A stretch of 64,000 nt of DNA from Epiperipatus broadwayi (Eukaryota; Onychophora; Udeonychophora; Euonychophora; Peripatidae): contig JAQFVV010012441.1 of the NCBI GenBank assembly GCA_028023455.1, positions 2,663,911-2,727,910 on the forward strand. Reading direction: 5' to 3'. The notes below the pieces were generated by a model. It saw only the letters and a program-made list of their open reading frames with translations, had not been told where the DNA came from and did not search any database. Within the stretch, counting starts at the first letter, position 1; the number at the start of each line of letters is the position of its first letter. A program made the translations under genes and the position numbers. Positions 22,916 through 33,174 of this stretch are shown here, piece after piece.

Positions 22916-23924
22916 AAAACTATTAAAAAAACATATTTGTAAATGCATATGTGGAACTAACCAATGTTCAGTGCAGGTGCTCTTTATGTTTAACATTGAA
23001 AGAAATTCTTGTAAGATTGATAAGCTTCAAATCCAAAGAAGATTAAATCAAAGAATCATTTTGTCCCCATTTTTGTTTGATTGTATTCATAAAAAACTAT
23101 CTCTGCAATATCAAATGATATTTTATAACCACTATTATGTTCTTGAATTTATAAGATTGAACTAAGATTATGCTTTAATATCTACTTTTATGAATTTATC
23201 ATTCATTAAAAACTTAATTTATTTTCACCCATATATATTTTAAGACAGCTGCTTAGAATTTTATCAACCATTCTGTAATGTTTTATCATCTATATACTGC
23301 TTAAAATTATTTAATAATGAATTCAAATTATACTCTTTCTTGCAACCGATTCTCATACTTTCCAACAAATAGCTATTTTTATTAATTAGTTTATAAATTG
23401 ATGATTTAAAAGGCCAAAAAATCCTTTTTTCTCATTTTCTATCATCAAAACTGTTAAAGTCAAAATTATCATTCTTATTTTATTTTTAATAAAATTATGA
23501 GCGGACTTAGACCAATAGAATCATTATTAAATTGTTTTCTCTGAATCATTGCATAACTTTCATAATTATTAAGTCTTTTATTCCTATAACAGAAATTCAC
23601 CCACTCATATTTGTATAATTTTTATCTTTTAATAACAGTTAAAATCTAAAAACTTAATTTATTGAAATCCAAAGCATCACTCTAATAGTGAATTTCATAT
23701 GAGAATCAAAACAATTCAATCTAATAAATAGAAAATATAAAAATATATTTTTAAAGCAACATTTGTATTCACATAAATGCACTGGAAATTACAAAATAAA
23801 ATTTTTTGTAGTTGTCATAATATTTTTGATGATTCGTAAAAATAAAAGCATGAGTAAATTATTATTTAAATAAACATATAAATAATGACTATTTTTTTTC
23901 TGTGTGTGATCAAAGCCAATCTAT
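22916..23924. other. Gene-free AT-rich stretch
   Basis: No exon, RNA gene or repeat structure recognised; base composition is extremely AT-rich. Confidence 0.5.
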
Positions 23925-24015
23925 TTGTCAGATAAATCTTTTTTATTTGGTGAATATATTGACATTGATACAAGAAAGTAAGAAGTATTTGCAATTTTAT
24001 TTAAAATTAATTTTT
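23925..24015. repeat. Partial family-G fragment
   Basis: GACATTGATACAAGAAAGTA followed by TTTTATTTAAAATTAA corresponds to the right half of the family-G MITE at 3.3-3.6 kb. The left half is missing. Confidence 0.4.
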
Positions 24016-24230
24016 GTTACATAGTTTTATTTTTCATAACATAATATTTAGAATTTGGCGAAAGTTGAAGAAAGTTTACTTTTTAGTTTTTAGGGCCTTT
24101 ATGTGAATATAAGCGCTTCTTTATAATTTTTTTATTATATATTTTATTTTCTATGTTTTAGTTTTATATAGTTTGAGAAATTAGGAAAGAAGTTTAGATG
24201 CAATTTAATATTGCTGTATGACGGTACTAT

Positions 24231-24604
24231 CATCATCATCAACAACAACCATTATCAATCCACTGCAGGATGAAGGTCTTTCCAAGTTCAGACCATCTCC
24301 GATTTTTAGCTTCTCTTCTCCACATCACCCCTGCACACTTTCTTATTTCATCCATTCATTTCACATGTGGTCTCTTTCTGGATCTTTTACAATCTCTTGG
24401 AATCCAGTTTAAGATTTAATTGTCCATCTATTATTGTCTTTTCTAGCAATATGCCCAGCCCAACTCCACTTTAAGTCTTTTTTATTTTTTCAATGAGGTC
24501 AATAACACCTGTTTGTTCTCTTGCCCATATATTGCATTTTTGATCTCTTCTTGTTACTTCTAACATGCATCTCTCCATACTTCTTTGAGTGGTTCTTTTT
24601 GCAA
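24231..24604 (-). pseudogene. LINE 3' coding end (C-terminal region of RT protein)
   Basis: Read on the minus strand from about 24600 it gives KRTTQRSMERCMLEVTRRDQ, then LKWSWAGHIARKDNNRW. These are the hallmark C-terminal motifs of endonuclease-reverse transcriptases of RTE/CR1-like LINEs (QRxMERxMLG, KWxWAGHxAR). A frameshift occurs before LKWSW. The tail is a short GAT/GTT microsatellite (GTTGTTGTTGATGATGATGA). It is not functional. Confidence 0.88.
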
Positions 24605-24983
24605 ATAATGCTTTAGAGCTGCAGGAAATGTTGCAGAAGTTATCAGATGAAAGTAGGAAAGTCGGACTAAAGATAAATGTTAAAAAGACTAAAGTAATGT
24701 TTAATTGATTTTCTCAAAATATGAAAATAAAGATTGATTATGATGAGTTAGAAGAAATTAACAACTACAAATATCTTGGTCAAATTATTAATATAGATGG
24801 AAACATAATGGATGAAATTAATCATAGAATTAAACTTGGTTGGAGTGCTTTTGATAGAAATAATTTCATATTAAAAGGAAATATGTCTATGTGTTTGAAA
24901 AGAATGGTTTTTAATAAATGTGTTTTACCATTTCTTACTTATGCATCTTAGACTTGGACACTTAATAGAAGAGCAATACAGAG
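24605..24983 (+). pseudogene. LINE reverse transcriptase fragment, inverted half
   Basis: Plus-strand translation gives LQEMLQKLSDESRKVGLKIN, VKKTKVMFN, then (frame 24721-24951) NNYKYLGQIINIDGNIMDEI, KRMVFNKCVLPFLTYAS and TWTLNRRAIQRQ. This is the thumb/connection region after the YADD box of the same LINE class. Two premature stops (in place of codons at about 24705 and 24949) interrupt it. In the intact protein it is immediately followed by the segment found on the minus strand next door. Confidence 0.9.
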
Positions 24984-24993
24984 ACAGTACTAT

Positions 24994-26344
24994 AAAGATT
25001 ACTAAATCCTATATAAAATTAAAAATGTAAATTTTTCACTAAAATATGTTAGCAAATTCTAAAAAAATGTCATTGGGAATATATGGGATGCAAAGTTTCA
25101 TAAAGGTCAGAAATTAATAAATAGGTGAAAATTGAGTTGCAAGATTTTCCAGATAGAGGCAGAAAAAAAAGATTACATTAAATATTAAATAAAAGCATAC
25201 ATTAAAAAAAAAACCTTCAGTTTTTCTTTATCAATAATATGGAGCAAATAACTTTATAAAATCTCTTTATTGAATGAAAATATTACTCTCTAAAGATTTA
25301 ATATAGACAGAGCATCACTAAAGACAAAACAATGTATCAAATAATCTAACTGTTTTTAATTTTATAAAATGTATTATTACACCAGAAATACTAAAATCCT
25401 CTAATAATAAAATCAAATCACGAATAATGTTAATTTTAGCAGCAGAAATATATTCTTATTTTTTTAAGATCGAACCAAATACATCAATAGTTTTTAATTT
25501 ATCAACAGATTGATGCATATTTTCACTATCAAAGCTAACAAACATGCAATTCTCATCAATACTAAAACTATTAATTCTACTAAAATCTTAATTGCACAGC
25601 ATAAATACCTTTATAATAAGACTATAACTAAGTTAGAAGGTAATTCAATCTTTGCCGAACATGAAAGGGCCACTGGCCATGTTTTCTAACCAACCACTGC
25701 AATTGTTGTTTGTTCTGAAAGAAACAACACCACACGTTAAGGTAAAGGAAGCATGCTATATAATAAATGATCCTACATCAATCAATAGATGTGACACATG
25801 CTTTTCTCTCTCTCGAAAATGGTCTCTTTAATCGCTTTGCATTAATTTGCATATATTTCCAAACTACATTTGTATAGTTCTCAATACTTTAGTAGCTATG
25901 ATTATGTAAGCATAAAGCCTTCTGAAAGCACTCAGCTTATTAAATTGCAGAGTATTATTTACTTTTACAAACTTCATTATCTGTGCAAAGCACATATATA
26001 TGTTGTCGATTAAATGCTAATGAAGTAAATATTTAATTAAAAGTTTTTAGCAACACTAATACATTTTTTTAAAAAACTTAATTAGAAATTTTGTCAACTA
26101 CCTCTCCCTCGTCCTCCATAAAGTCAAAAGTACATCGATTAAACTATGATATCAGTGCAAATAAGTGGCTCTATCATTAAATTTTTTTTCATTACTTTTT
26201 TCAGGATTGAAAGTTGATGCTTTTTGTTATTTAACTCTATAGATTTTTTATGATAAAAAAACGACATTGGCTAGTAATGTGAAATGGTCTTCTTGATTTT
26301 CTTTTAAGAAAATAGTCACATAGCTCTATTGCTCAAGAGTTCAT
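24994..26344. other. Gene-free AT-rich stretch
   Basis: No exon recognised. A less AT-rich patch at about 25650-25800 (GCCACTGGCCATGTTTTC) has no identifiable relative. Confidence 0.45.
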
Positions 26345-26347
26345 AAA

Positions 26348-26430
26348 ATTTAAATGCCAGAACTGGAATTGATCTGAGGACCTTATACTCAGCAGTCTGA
26401 CACTCGACCACTGCACAGGATCATGCATGA
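26348..26430 (-). repeat. Decayed tRNA-like (SINE head) fragment
   Basis: On the minus strand: TCCTGTGCAGTGGTCGAGTG, then CAGACTGCTGAGTATAAGG and CAGATCAATTCCAG. The order and spacing match a tRNA A box (TGCAGTGGTCGAGTG), anticodon region and B box (GATCAATTCC), most like a Leu/Ser-type tRNA. It is too diverged at the acceptor stem to be a real tRNA gene, so I read it as a SINE or tRNA pseudogene. Confidence 0.55.
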
Positions 26431-28529
26431 CATCTTTTTTTTAATAAACCCATACCATTGGCTCTTTATTAAGAAAATATATTAATCTCAGGGCAAAAAC
26501 AGATTTATCCTTAACTTGTAATTGTTTGTTGGAAATGGCTTGTTATATCAGTTTATTCTCATTTGAAATTTTTGAATATTCAATAGAAGCAAAACCAATT
26601 GATACATCTTTACCACCAAATAGCATAAACAAAGGACTTTCTTAAAATTTCTAAGTCAGAATCATTCAACTTAGACAAATTTAGCACATAATTTTTGTAT
26701 TAGGTTGCTCACATCTATTAACAAAAAAAATATTCTGGATGCAAGGGATCCCACTGCAGTTCAGATCTTTCTTACAATTAGCTTTGTTTTCATATTTTAT
26801 CTAAATGTAAAATTCTTATAATATAGTCGTGATATTGAAATATCCACACAATGTTCATTTGTGTAATAGAATGTAATTGATGCCAAACTGCTTTACCCTC
26901 AGTGATGATAAAGTGTTGGTTGTAGTATCCTTGCTTAGTTACTTGTCTTTTTTTGAGGATAAAAAATACTCTTTATATATACATAGAATGTCATATTGGA
27001 ATGTTTATTAATTTGTTTTGTATTGTCTTTGTAATTTTTTTTAGCCTTTCTACTAACAATCTTTTAACTGAATATATCCATTGCAATCATTACAATCTTA
27101 TTTATTTTCAATTTTTTTGTGTTACCATTCGTAGTTATTTAGTTCTCCTAGTACTGTAGTTTTTTTATGTATCTGCTTACTTTGCTGCTATTATAATTTC
27201 TTTCTAAATCTTCATATTATCAGTAAAGTTGATATGGGATCATAATTTTAGGATATTTGTATTTAAATGATTTATATAATAAGAATAATGAAAAGTAGCC
27301 CTTGGTTGAATGCAGCAAAAAAATTACTGCCCCCTATCAGTAATTTAAACAGTATACTACTGCTTTTTGTTTACTGCTTACATTTTGACACTTAGTGTTG
27401 ACAGAATGACATAAATGCCACTAGTATCAGGATGTATCTTAGGGAAGTCATGTGATGCTGAGTAGTGGTTGATTCTATTTCTTTAAATGCTATTCAAATT
27501 CATTTTTTCCTTTTTAAACCCCCTCTCTCATAGTTTTTTTTTTTTAAATTCTTTTGCTTTTAGTTTAATCTTTTCTATCCATCGTTTCCATTTCCTCTAT
27601 ATTTAAGTTTTAAAAGCTTTTAATCTTTTTTGCTTCCTGTTTTCTTTTTTTTTATATATCATTATTTTAAACATTTATCTTTATGGTTTGCTTTATATAT
27701 ATATGAATAATTTTACTTTTTTTTTTTTATCATGGTAATGTTTCTTTAATGTGTAGCGCTTCTACTGTTTTTTGTTGTTTTCTTTTATTTATTATTTAAT
27801 ATAAAGGGAGTGAGATTTATTAATCGTTTGCGTCTGTCGAGCGCTCTCCTCTCGTCTGAACTCGGTCTTAAATGTTTTTGTTTTGGGAAAGTTGTTGTTT
27901 CTATAAAGTAAAACAAAAAATGTTTTTTATTATCAAATATTGTATGCGTATATATACATTGTAACTTGAGCTATTTGAAAATCATTACGCTTTCAATACT
28001 TCTCTCTTTGTAGTTTTTTTTTCTACTCTTAACAAAAAGTCTATTAAATTTGATTTTTATATTTCTTTTATTGAAAAGAAAGGGATTTAGTTTTTTAAAA
28101 CTCAAAAGAATTTTAAAATTTGCAGAATTTTTTGTGTTGTGCTTCTCTTTGATATCATATTTAAGGTAACATTGATGTTTTACTTATAAAGTTTCTATGT
28201 AGAAATAATGTGTGTTTATATATATATAACAAGGACTGTCTTTTATATAATGTTAGAGCATTAGATAATTGACGAAAATTTAAAGCCCACCGTGCACACG
28301 CAGTATCTCATAAATTTTGGTTTAAATGTTTGTATTAACTTTATATTTTTCAGTTGGCAGTCATATGACAATAAATAATATAAGGGCAATGATAATAATT
28401 ATGATCTTGCTGGGGAAATATTGAAGTAATAAATGTCGAAGTAAATAATTTTATATCATTTTTATATACAGTCTTTTATTTTGAATCCCTAAAAATTATG
28501 ATTTTTATCTACATGTAATAAATTTGAGT
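26431..28529. other. Gene-free AT-rich stretch
   Basis: No exon or repeat family recognised. One GC-richer patch at about 27828-27870 (GCGTCTGTCGAGCGCTCTCC) stands out from its background without an explanation. Confidence 0.45.
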
Positions 28530-28558
28530 TGGCCTACCATTGAAGGTTGCCTATCCCT
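28530..28558 (-). mobile_element. Possible solo hAT right end
   Basis: The sequence GGCCTACCATTGAAGGTTGC followed by CTATCCCTG reads on the minus strand CAGGGATAGGCAACCTTC, a typical hAT-like terminus. No matching left end was found upstream, so this may be a remnant or a chance resemblance. Confidence 0.35.
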
Positions 28559-29898
28559 GTAAATTATTTTTAAAAATAGATTGTGATTTAAGAAAATTAA
28601 ATATTAGAACAGTCAAAATGAAAGGAAGGTTATACAGCATTATTTAATAAGATAAAGTAATAAATTTTCTCTATCCTTTGTCTCCTTTTATTTATTACCA
28701 TTTCATCATGTTTGGAATTGACTGTACAGAATTTACTTCCCCAAACTTTTTGGTCCTGTATCTCTTACTTTTGAATCTTATATTTATCATATCTTTTCTC
28801 AAACATCATTTAGTTTTTTATAGTATTCTTTCACACCATGATTTCTGAACTCTTTCCATGTAAACAATTCTGTTATTATTGTATGGTCAACTTCGCTTAA
28901 TCCAGTGCTCTTCTAAACTTCTCATTCTTTATTTTATTTGTTGTTATCTTTCCAATAATGGTCCTAACATTATTATTCCAAACACACTTTATATTTTTTC
29001 AACAAAATATTTTTTTTAAAAATTTATTTTAACGATATATTTAATTGTCATATTTATTATGTATGATATAAATATTATATTTTTATTATGTACCTTTATA
29101 TAAATTTATTAACAAGATCACACTACATAAAACTAATAAAATACATGTGTGTGTGTGTTTATTTTGTGCCAGAAGGCAAATACAGTATGGTAGTGTGATT
29201 ATTTTCCTCACTGATCATAATTCTCTATTGCTTTCAATCTCGTTATCATAAATTATCCTGATATTTCAGTATTTAAAACCCCTTTGTAAATTTTAATGTG
29301 ATATTTACATCATAAAGAGGAACTTTAAAAAACAAAAAAAATGTGGTAGCAAATACAAAGCTAAATAATAAAACAAACAGGTTAACAAAATAAGATAGAA
29401 ATAAATAATAAAAAAGAGGGAAGGCATTAAAATAGATCATAAATATATAATCATTTAGAAACAATGTGTTGATCTTTAATATAGTTTAAAAATTCATATT
29501 TGAAATAAAAATAATAGAAGAAAAGTTTCTACTCTACTAATTGATTATTAGTAATAAATAATTAATGTATTTATTCAAGATAATAATCATCATATAAATA
29601 AATAATTGAATGATTGTATGATTTAGGAGTTTATAGAAAGTTCAAATCCAGAATTGCTCTAAACCATGTAGAGTATAATCAATTAATGAATATATATAAA
29701 AAATATAGCATTTAGTAAATTGAATTGTATTATTATTAATCTACAAAATGAATAAATACTGATCAATGAACCTAATAGTGAATGATTATGACTTGAGTCA
29801 ATAGAGGCTGATAAATGTTTTGGTGGACGCTTGTTTTTGTCCATTATGTTTAAATTCTGCTTTTTTTTTTATGTATTAGAATATGAAGTAGTGGTTTT
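28559..29898. other. Gene-free AT-rich stretch
   Basis: No exon recognised. A short GT microsatellite lies at about 29145-29158. Confidence 0.5.
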
Positions 29899-30021
29899 CA
29901 AATATACTTTTTTTTTTCCTTTTTTTCATGTGTCATAGCATCGGCCAGGAAGCGAACCCGCTAACCCGCTTGTAAGGCAGCTGTGCTAACCTCTCGACCA
30001 ATGCTTGACAAATATACTTTT
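29899..30021 (-). mobile_element. tRNA-derived SINE, second copy, with 13-bp target-site duplications
   Basis: On the minus strand it reads GTCAAGCATTGGTCGAGAGG, TTAGCACAGCTGCCTTACAA, GCGGGTTCGCTTCCTGGCCG, ATGCTATGACA, then an A-rich tail. The ends GCATTGG and CCGATGC can pair as a seven-base acceptor stem with one G-T pair. The A-box-like GGTCGAGAGGTTAGC and B-box-like GGGTTCGCTTCC are internal. Direct repeats CAAATATACTTTT flank it at 29899-29911 and 30009-30021. It is the same family as 21.1 kb but shorter in the middle. Confidence 0.88.
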
Positions 30022-30354
30022 AAATATGTGTATTACATTTAAATTCATGCATACATTAATTTACTGTATTATAAATTGCATGTATTAATTAAATTATATG
30101 TAATAATTATTCTCTAATTATTTATTATCTATATTAATTACGGTTTAATATTTTAATTTTATGATATGAAAGTTACTTTTATTATGTCTAATTAAATTTT
30201 TAGCTTATTATAGGCAATTAAAAAAAAACTATAGGAAATATATATATAGATAGATATTTTTTTTTTTTTTTTATTTTCATTTGACTATACATATATGTAT
30301 ATTATTTTATTGCTTTTATATTGTATTTTGTTAATGAGTTTATAGCTGTGCATG

Positions 30355-30420
30355 ATTTTGAGCAGTGGTAGAATAGCAAATTTGAATACTAAAGATCTAT
30401 TGATCACAACTCAACTTTGC
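30355..30420 (+). repeat. Weak tRNA-like fragment
   Basis: GAGCAGTGGTAGAATAGCAA resembles a Gly-type A box, and CTATTGATCACAACTC could be a decayed B box at tRNA-like spacing. It is marginal. Confidence 0.25.
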
Positions 30421-30536
30421 CATTTCCAATTAACAACATGATATGAGTCTTGAGTGACAAAATATTTGATTGCTTATTTAATGAATTTAGATGTGGATGC
30501 TTAATAAAATTACAATAATAAATAGTATTCATAATG

Positions 30537-32077
30537 TTATAATACAGCGTTTCCCAACCTTTTTTGGCTCACGTACCACTTGGTAGTATATCATGCTAAA
30601 TTGTACCATTTCATAAAAATGATTGTATTTTGTGAAATTTGTTATTGCGAGTGTGTTATTTTATTTGCATTATACATATTATAGGGTGACCATGTATTCA
30701 CATCACATAATGAGACAAATTACATTGTAACATGCTTAAACGTCATGCTGGATTATAAACTCACTGAAATTATAAACTCACTATAACATATATGTATGTG
30801 TTTGTTCAAAGTATCATATTTATCTACTGTTTTGTCATATTTCATTTACTAATAAATGGTTTTAATAAAAACACAAAATTATAAAAACCCAATTAATATA
30901 TTTTTTTATCATAATCAAATGTTTTTATAAAATAAATTTAATGAGATCCTTGTGCTTGTTTCGAAGAACATAATTTTTTGAAATTTGGTTCAGAAGATGC
31001 AAGATATACCCTTAAGTCTACAGCTGCATTCAATCTGTTTCAATACTTTTTTTAAAAAAAATATATATGAAGAAAAAGCTCTTTCTACTAATTCCATACT
31101 AGTAAATAGTAATAATAATTTAAGAGCTTTCTCAGAAAACTGTTCATATTCTTTAATGTTTAACCAAAATTAATTAGATTGTGTCGATAATTCTATTAAA
31201 TTTTCTTTCTCTTTTATTGATAATGATGTAGCTTTTTCTAAATTTTCTTCATAGAAGGGGTTTGAAATCCACTTATCATTTGTGTTTTCGGGTTTTGGAA
31301 AATATTCCATGAAAGACAATTTTAATCCTGTTAAATGTGCTATTATATTTTCTGTATATCTTGAGACAGACTAACCTTATTTTCAAACAAAAAATATGTA
31401 GAGTTTCGAATTTTTCCGGTTGATTGTTTTCAATACACTGTTTCCAAAAATCTAATTTCTTAATCATACTTTCAATTTTATCATTAACATTAAAGATCGT
31501 TATCGAGTTATTCTGAAGTGTCAAATTTAAGTTCATTTATTTGCAAAAAATATCAGATAAATATGCAAGCACCTGAAGCCAATCAAAATCATACAATTTC
31601 GAAGAGAGATCAAAAGGATTGTCTTAAAAAAAAAAAAACCTGTGCTTCTTGTCTAAGTTCGAATAAGCAGGTTATATAGGGATCAATGAATTTTAATAAA
31701 CAAAGACGATACAATCACAAACAATAACCTGTCACTTGTAAGCCATGTGGTGAAGTGAATGAGAGTGCAGCACTATGACAACAGTGGCGGCGATATCTCA
31801 AGTTACTGGTGGCTAACGGCTAAATTTAAAAGTGCACTCCAAAAAAAAAAAAACCGATATCAATTGCTGGATTTTCGATCATCGACTGTACATATTAACA
31901 ACTTTACTGTATAATATTATTCATTAAAATAATTTTTATGAATTATAGGAAAAAACGTTTCTATGATATTTTTATGATTTAATTTTTTTATTTTTTATGT
32001 CCGCCATTATTGATTATTTTTCGTGTACCACCAATCAGCAACTCGCGTACCACAGGTTGGGAAATGCTGTTATAATA
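30537..32077. mobile_element. hAT transposon, internally deleted, with 8-bp target-site duplication
   Basis: Terminal inverted repeats CAGCGTTTCCCAACC (30545-30559) and GGTTGGGAAATGCTG (32055-32069) match at 14 of 15 positions, with subterminal CACGTACCAC and GCGTACCAC words beside them. The element is flanked by perfect 8-bp direct repeats TTATAATA (30537-30544 and 32070-32077), the diagnostic size for hAT. Its length is 1525 bp, too short for a full transposase. A decayed C-terminal part of a ZBED5/SCAND3-like transposase is encoded on the minus strand. The BED finger and first catalytic residues are gone, so mobility would need a helper in trans. Confidence 0.92.
30950..31700 (-). pseudogene. 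ZBED5/SCAND3-type hAT transposase remnant
   Basis: On the minus strand the order is CLFELRQEAQ (about 31660), LYDFDWLQVLAYLSDIF (about 31590), a stop, then the frame 31536-31276: MNLNLTLQNNSITIFNVNDK, SMIKKLDFWKQCIENNQPEKFETL. Further downstream (about 31175-30960) come EYEQFSEKALKLLLLF and LVERAFSSY, then ISKNYVLRNKHKDLIKF. This matches the hAT C-terminal half including the dimerisation region, as in domesticated ZBED5/FAM200/SCAND3 proteins. Two or more frameshifts and stops make it a pseudogene. Confidence 0.88.
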
Positions 32078-32983
32078 GAATATATTGGTGAAACATGTAT
32101 AATTCTGAGATATTTGACACAGAATAATTGCCAGATGATTGCTGTTCATGTAGAAGTTTAGATGTTTAAATATTCTGAAATGCTATTTGTTAAAATCTGC
32201 ATGTTTCTCATATAATAAATATGAGTTATTGTATTGGCCAAGAACTTTAGAAAAGTTTAGATAGAATCCAAAAAAAATAGGTAGATCTATATTGGGTGGA
32301 GGATTGTGAACAGAAACATAAGGTTATTTAAAAAAAAAAATGAAATGGATCTGATTTGTAATAAGGAAAATTAAAAATGAATTAAAGCATCTGGAAGGTT
32401 ACAATATATGTATCCCATTTCTTACATAAATATATAAAAAATAAGTGCAGAGAATATATTTCAAGAATCCAATTTTAAGAAATGGGAAAGAGGATAGATA
32501 AGTTATATAGAAGTAGAATTATGAAAAATGAATATTAATGGAAAAAAAAAACAGTTTGGAATTATGTAAGAATCACAAATAAATGATATATGAAAAGGTG
32601 TATAATAATACAAGAATGGGAGTTTATTGATGCAAGGACCAACGGAGCTCTACATCCCAGAAAAGAAGGCAAAAATATAATATGAATTTGAAATGTAGTT
32701 GTGGTTTATATATTTGTGGCTGAGATAGTATTGAATATTTACTTTTGGAATGTAGGATATGGAAAATGGCTCAGGATAAATTGCGCAGAGAATGGGAGAA
32801 ATTAAAATAATGAAAAGTAGAAATGTTATGACTTTTTGTTTAGATCTTCATAATGAAAATTAAGTGAACAGATAATGGAATTAATGAAACTGATTTTATT
32901 ATAATAGAAAAGTAAAATTAAATGAATCGAGGCTAAAAGAATGATTTGATAGTAAGGAATAAGAAATTGGTAAGTTTATTGGG
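32078..32983. other. Gene-free AT-rich stretch
   Basis: No exon recognised. A frame-like patch at about 32690-32790 (GGCTGAGATAGTATTGAATA, GAATGTAGGATATGGAAAAT) could be a very old LINE C-terminus, but the match is too weak to call. Confidence 0.4.
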
Positions 32984-33174
32984 TACTTACATATTAGATC
33001 TGCTGTGATGGCAGAATGCCATACCTTTCTCTATTGGGTGTGTATTTGTAACAGCAGAATGATATATTTGTACTTTTTAATATGGCATTTGCTGTTCAAA
33101 CATTCTTCCCCACACTGGAGAAACTATGGCATTCTGCCATCACAAACAGGGGCAGCAGGTCTAATACACAAGTA
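32984..33174. mobile_element. Small TIR element / MITE
   Basis: The left end TACTTACATATTAGATCTGC, then GATGGCAGAATGCCATA, is inverted at TATGGCATTCTGCCATC, then GCAGGTCTAATACACAAGTA. The palindromic GGCAGAATGCC words are themselves self-complementary. Length is about 190 bp and non-coding; no second copy found. Confidence 0.7.

Larger units (their letters stand above)
24221..24993. mobile_element. Twin-primed LINE fragment with 10-bp target-site duplication
   Basis: One 5'-truncated LINE insertion is made of two oppositely oriented halves. It is bounded by ACGGTACTAT (24221-24230) and ACAGTACTAT (24984-24993), a 9/10 match that serves as the target-site duplication. The minus-strand half (24231 to about 24604) is the 3' end, with a (GAT)n tail as is usual for RTE-like elements. 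The plus-strand half (about 24605-24983) is the upstream RT segment, inverted. This is the arrangement predicted by twin priming. Confidence 0.85.

Noticed and set aside
22881-23165. 94-codon plus-strand frame with cysteines (HICKCICGTNQCS)
   Set aside because: It overlaps the end of a direct repeat whose other copy is not open. No splice context or known domain; composition is that of chance AT-rich frames.
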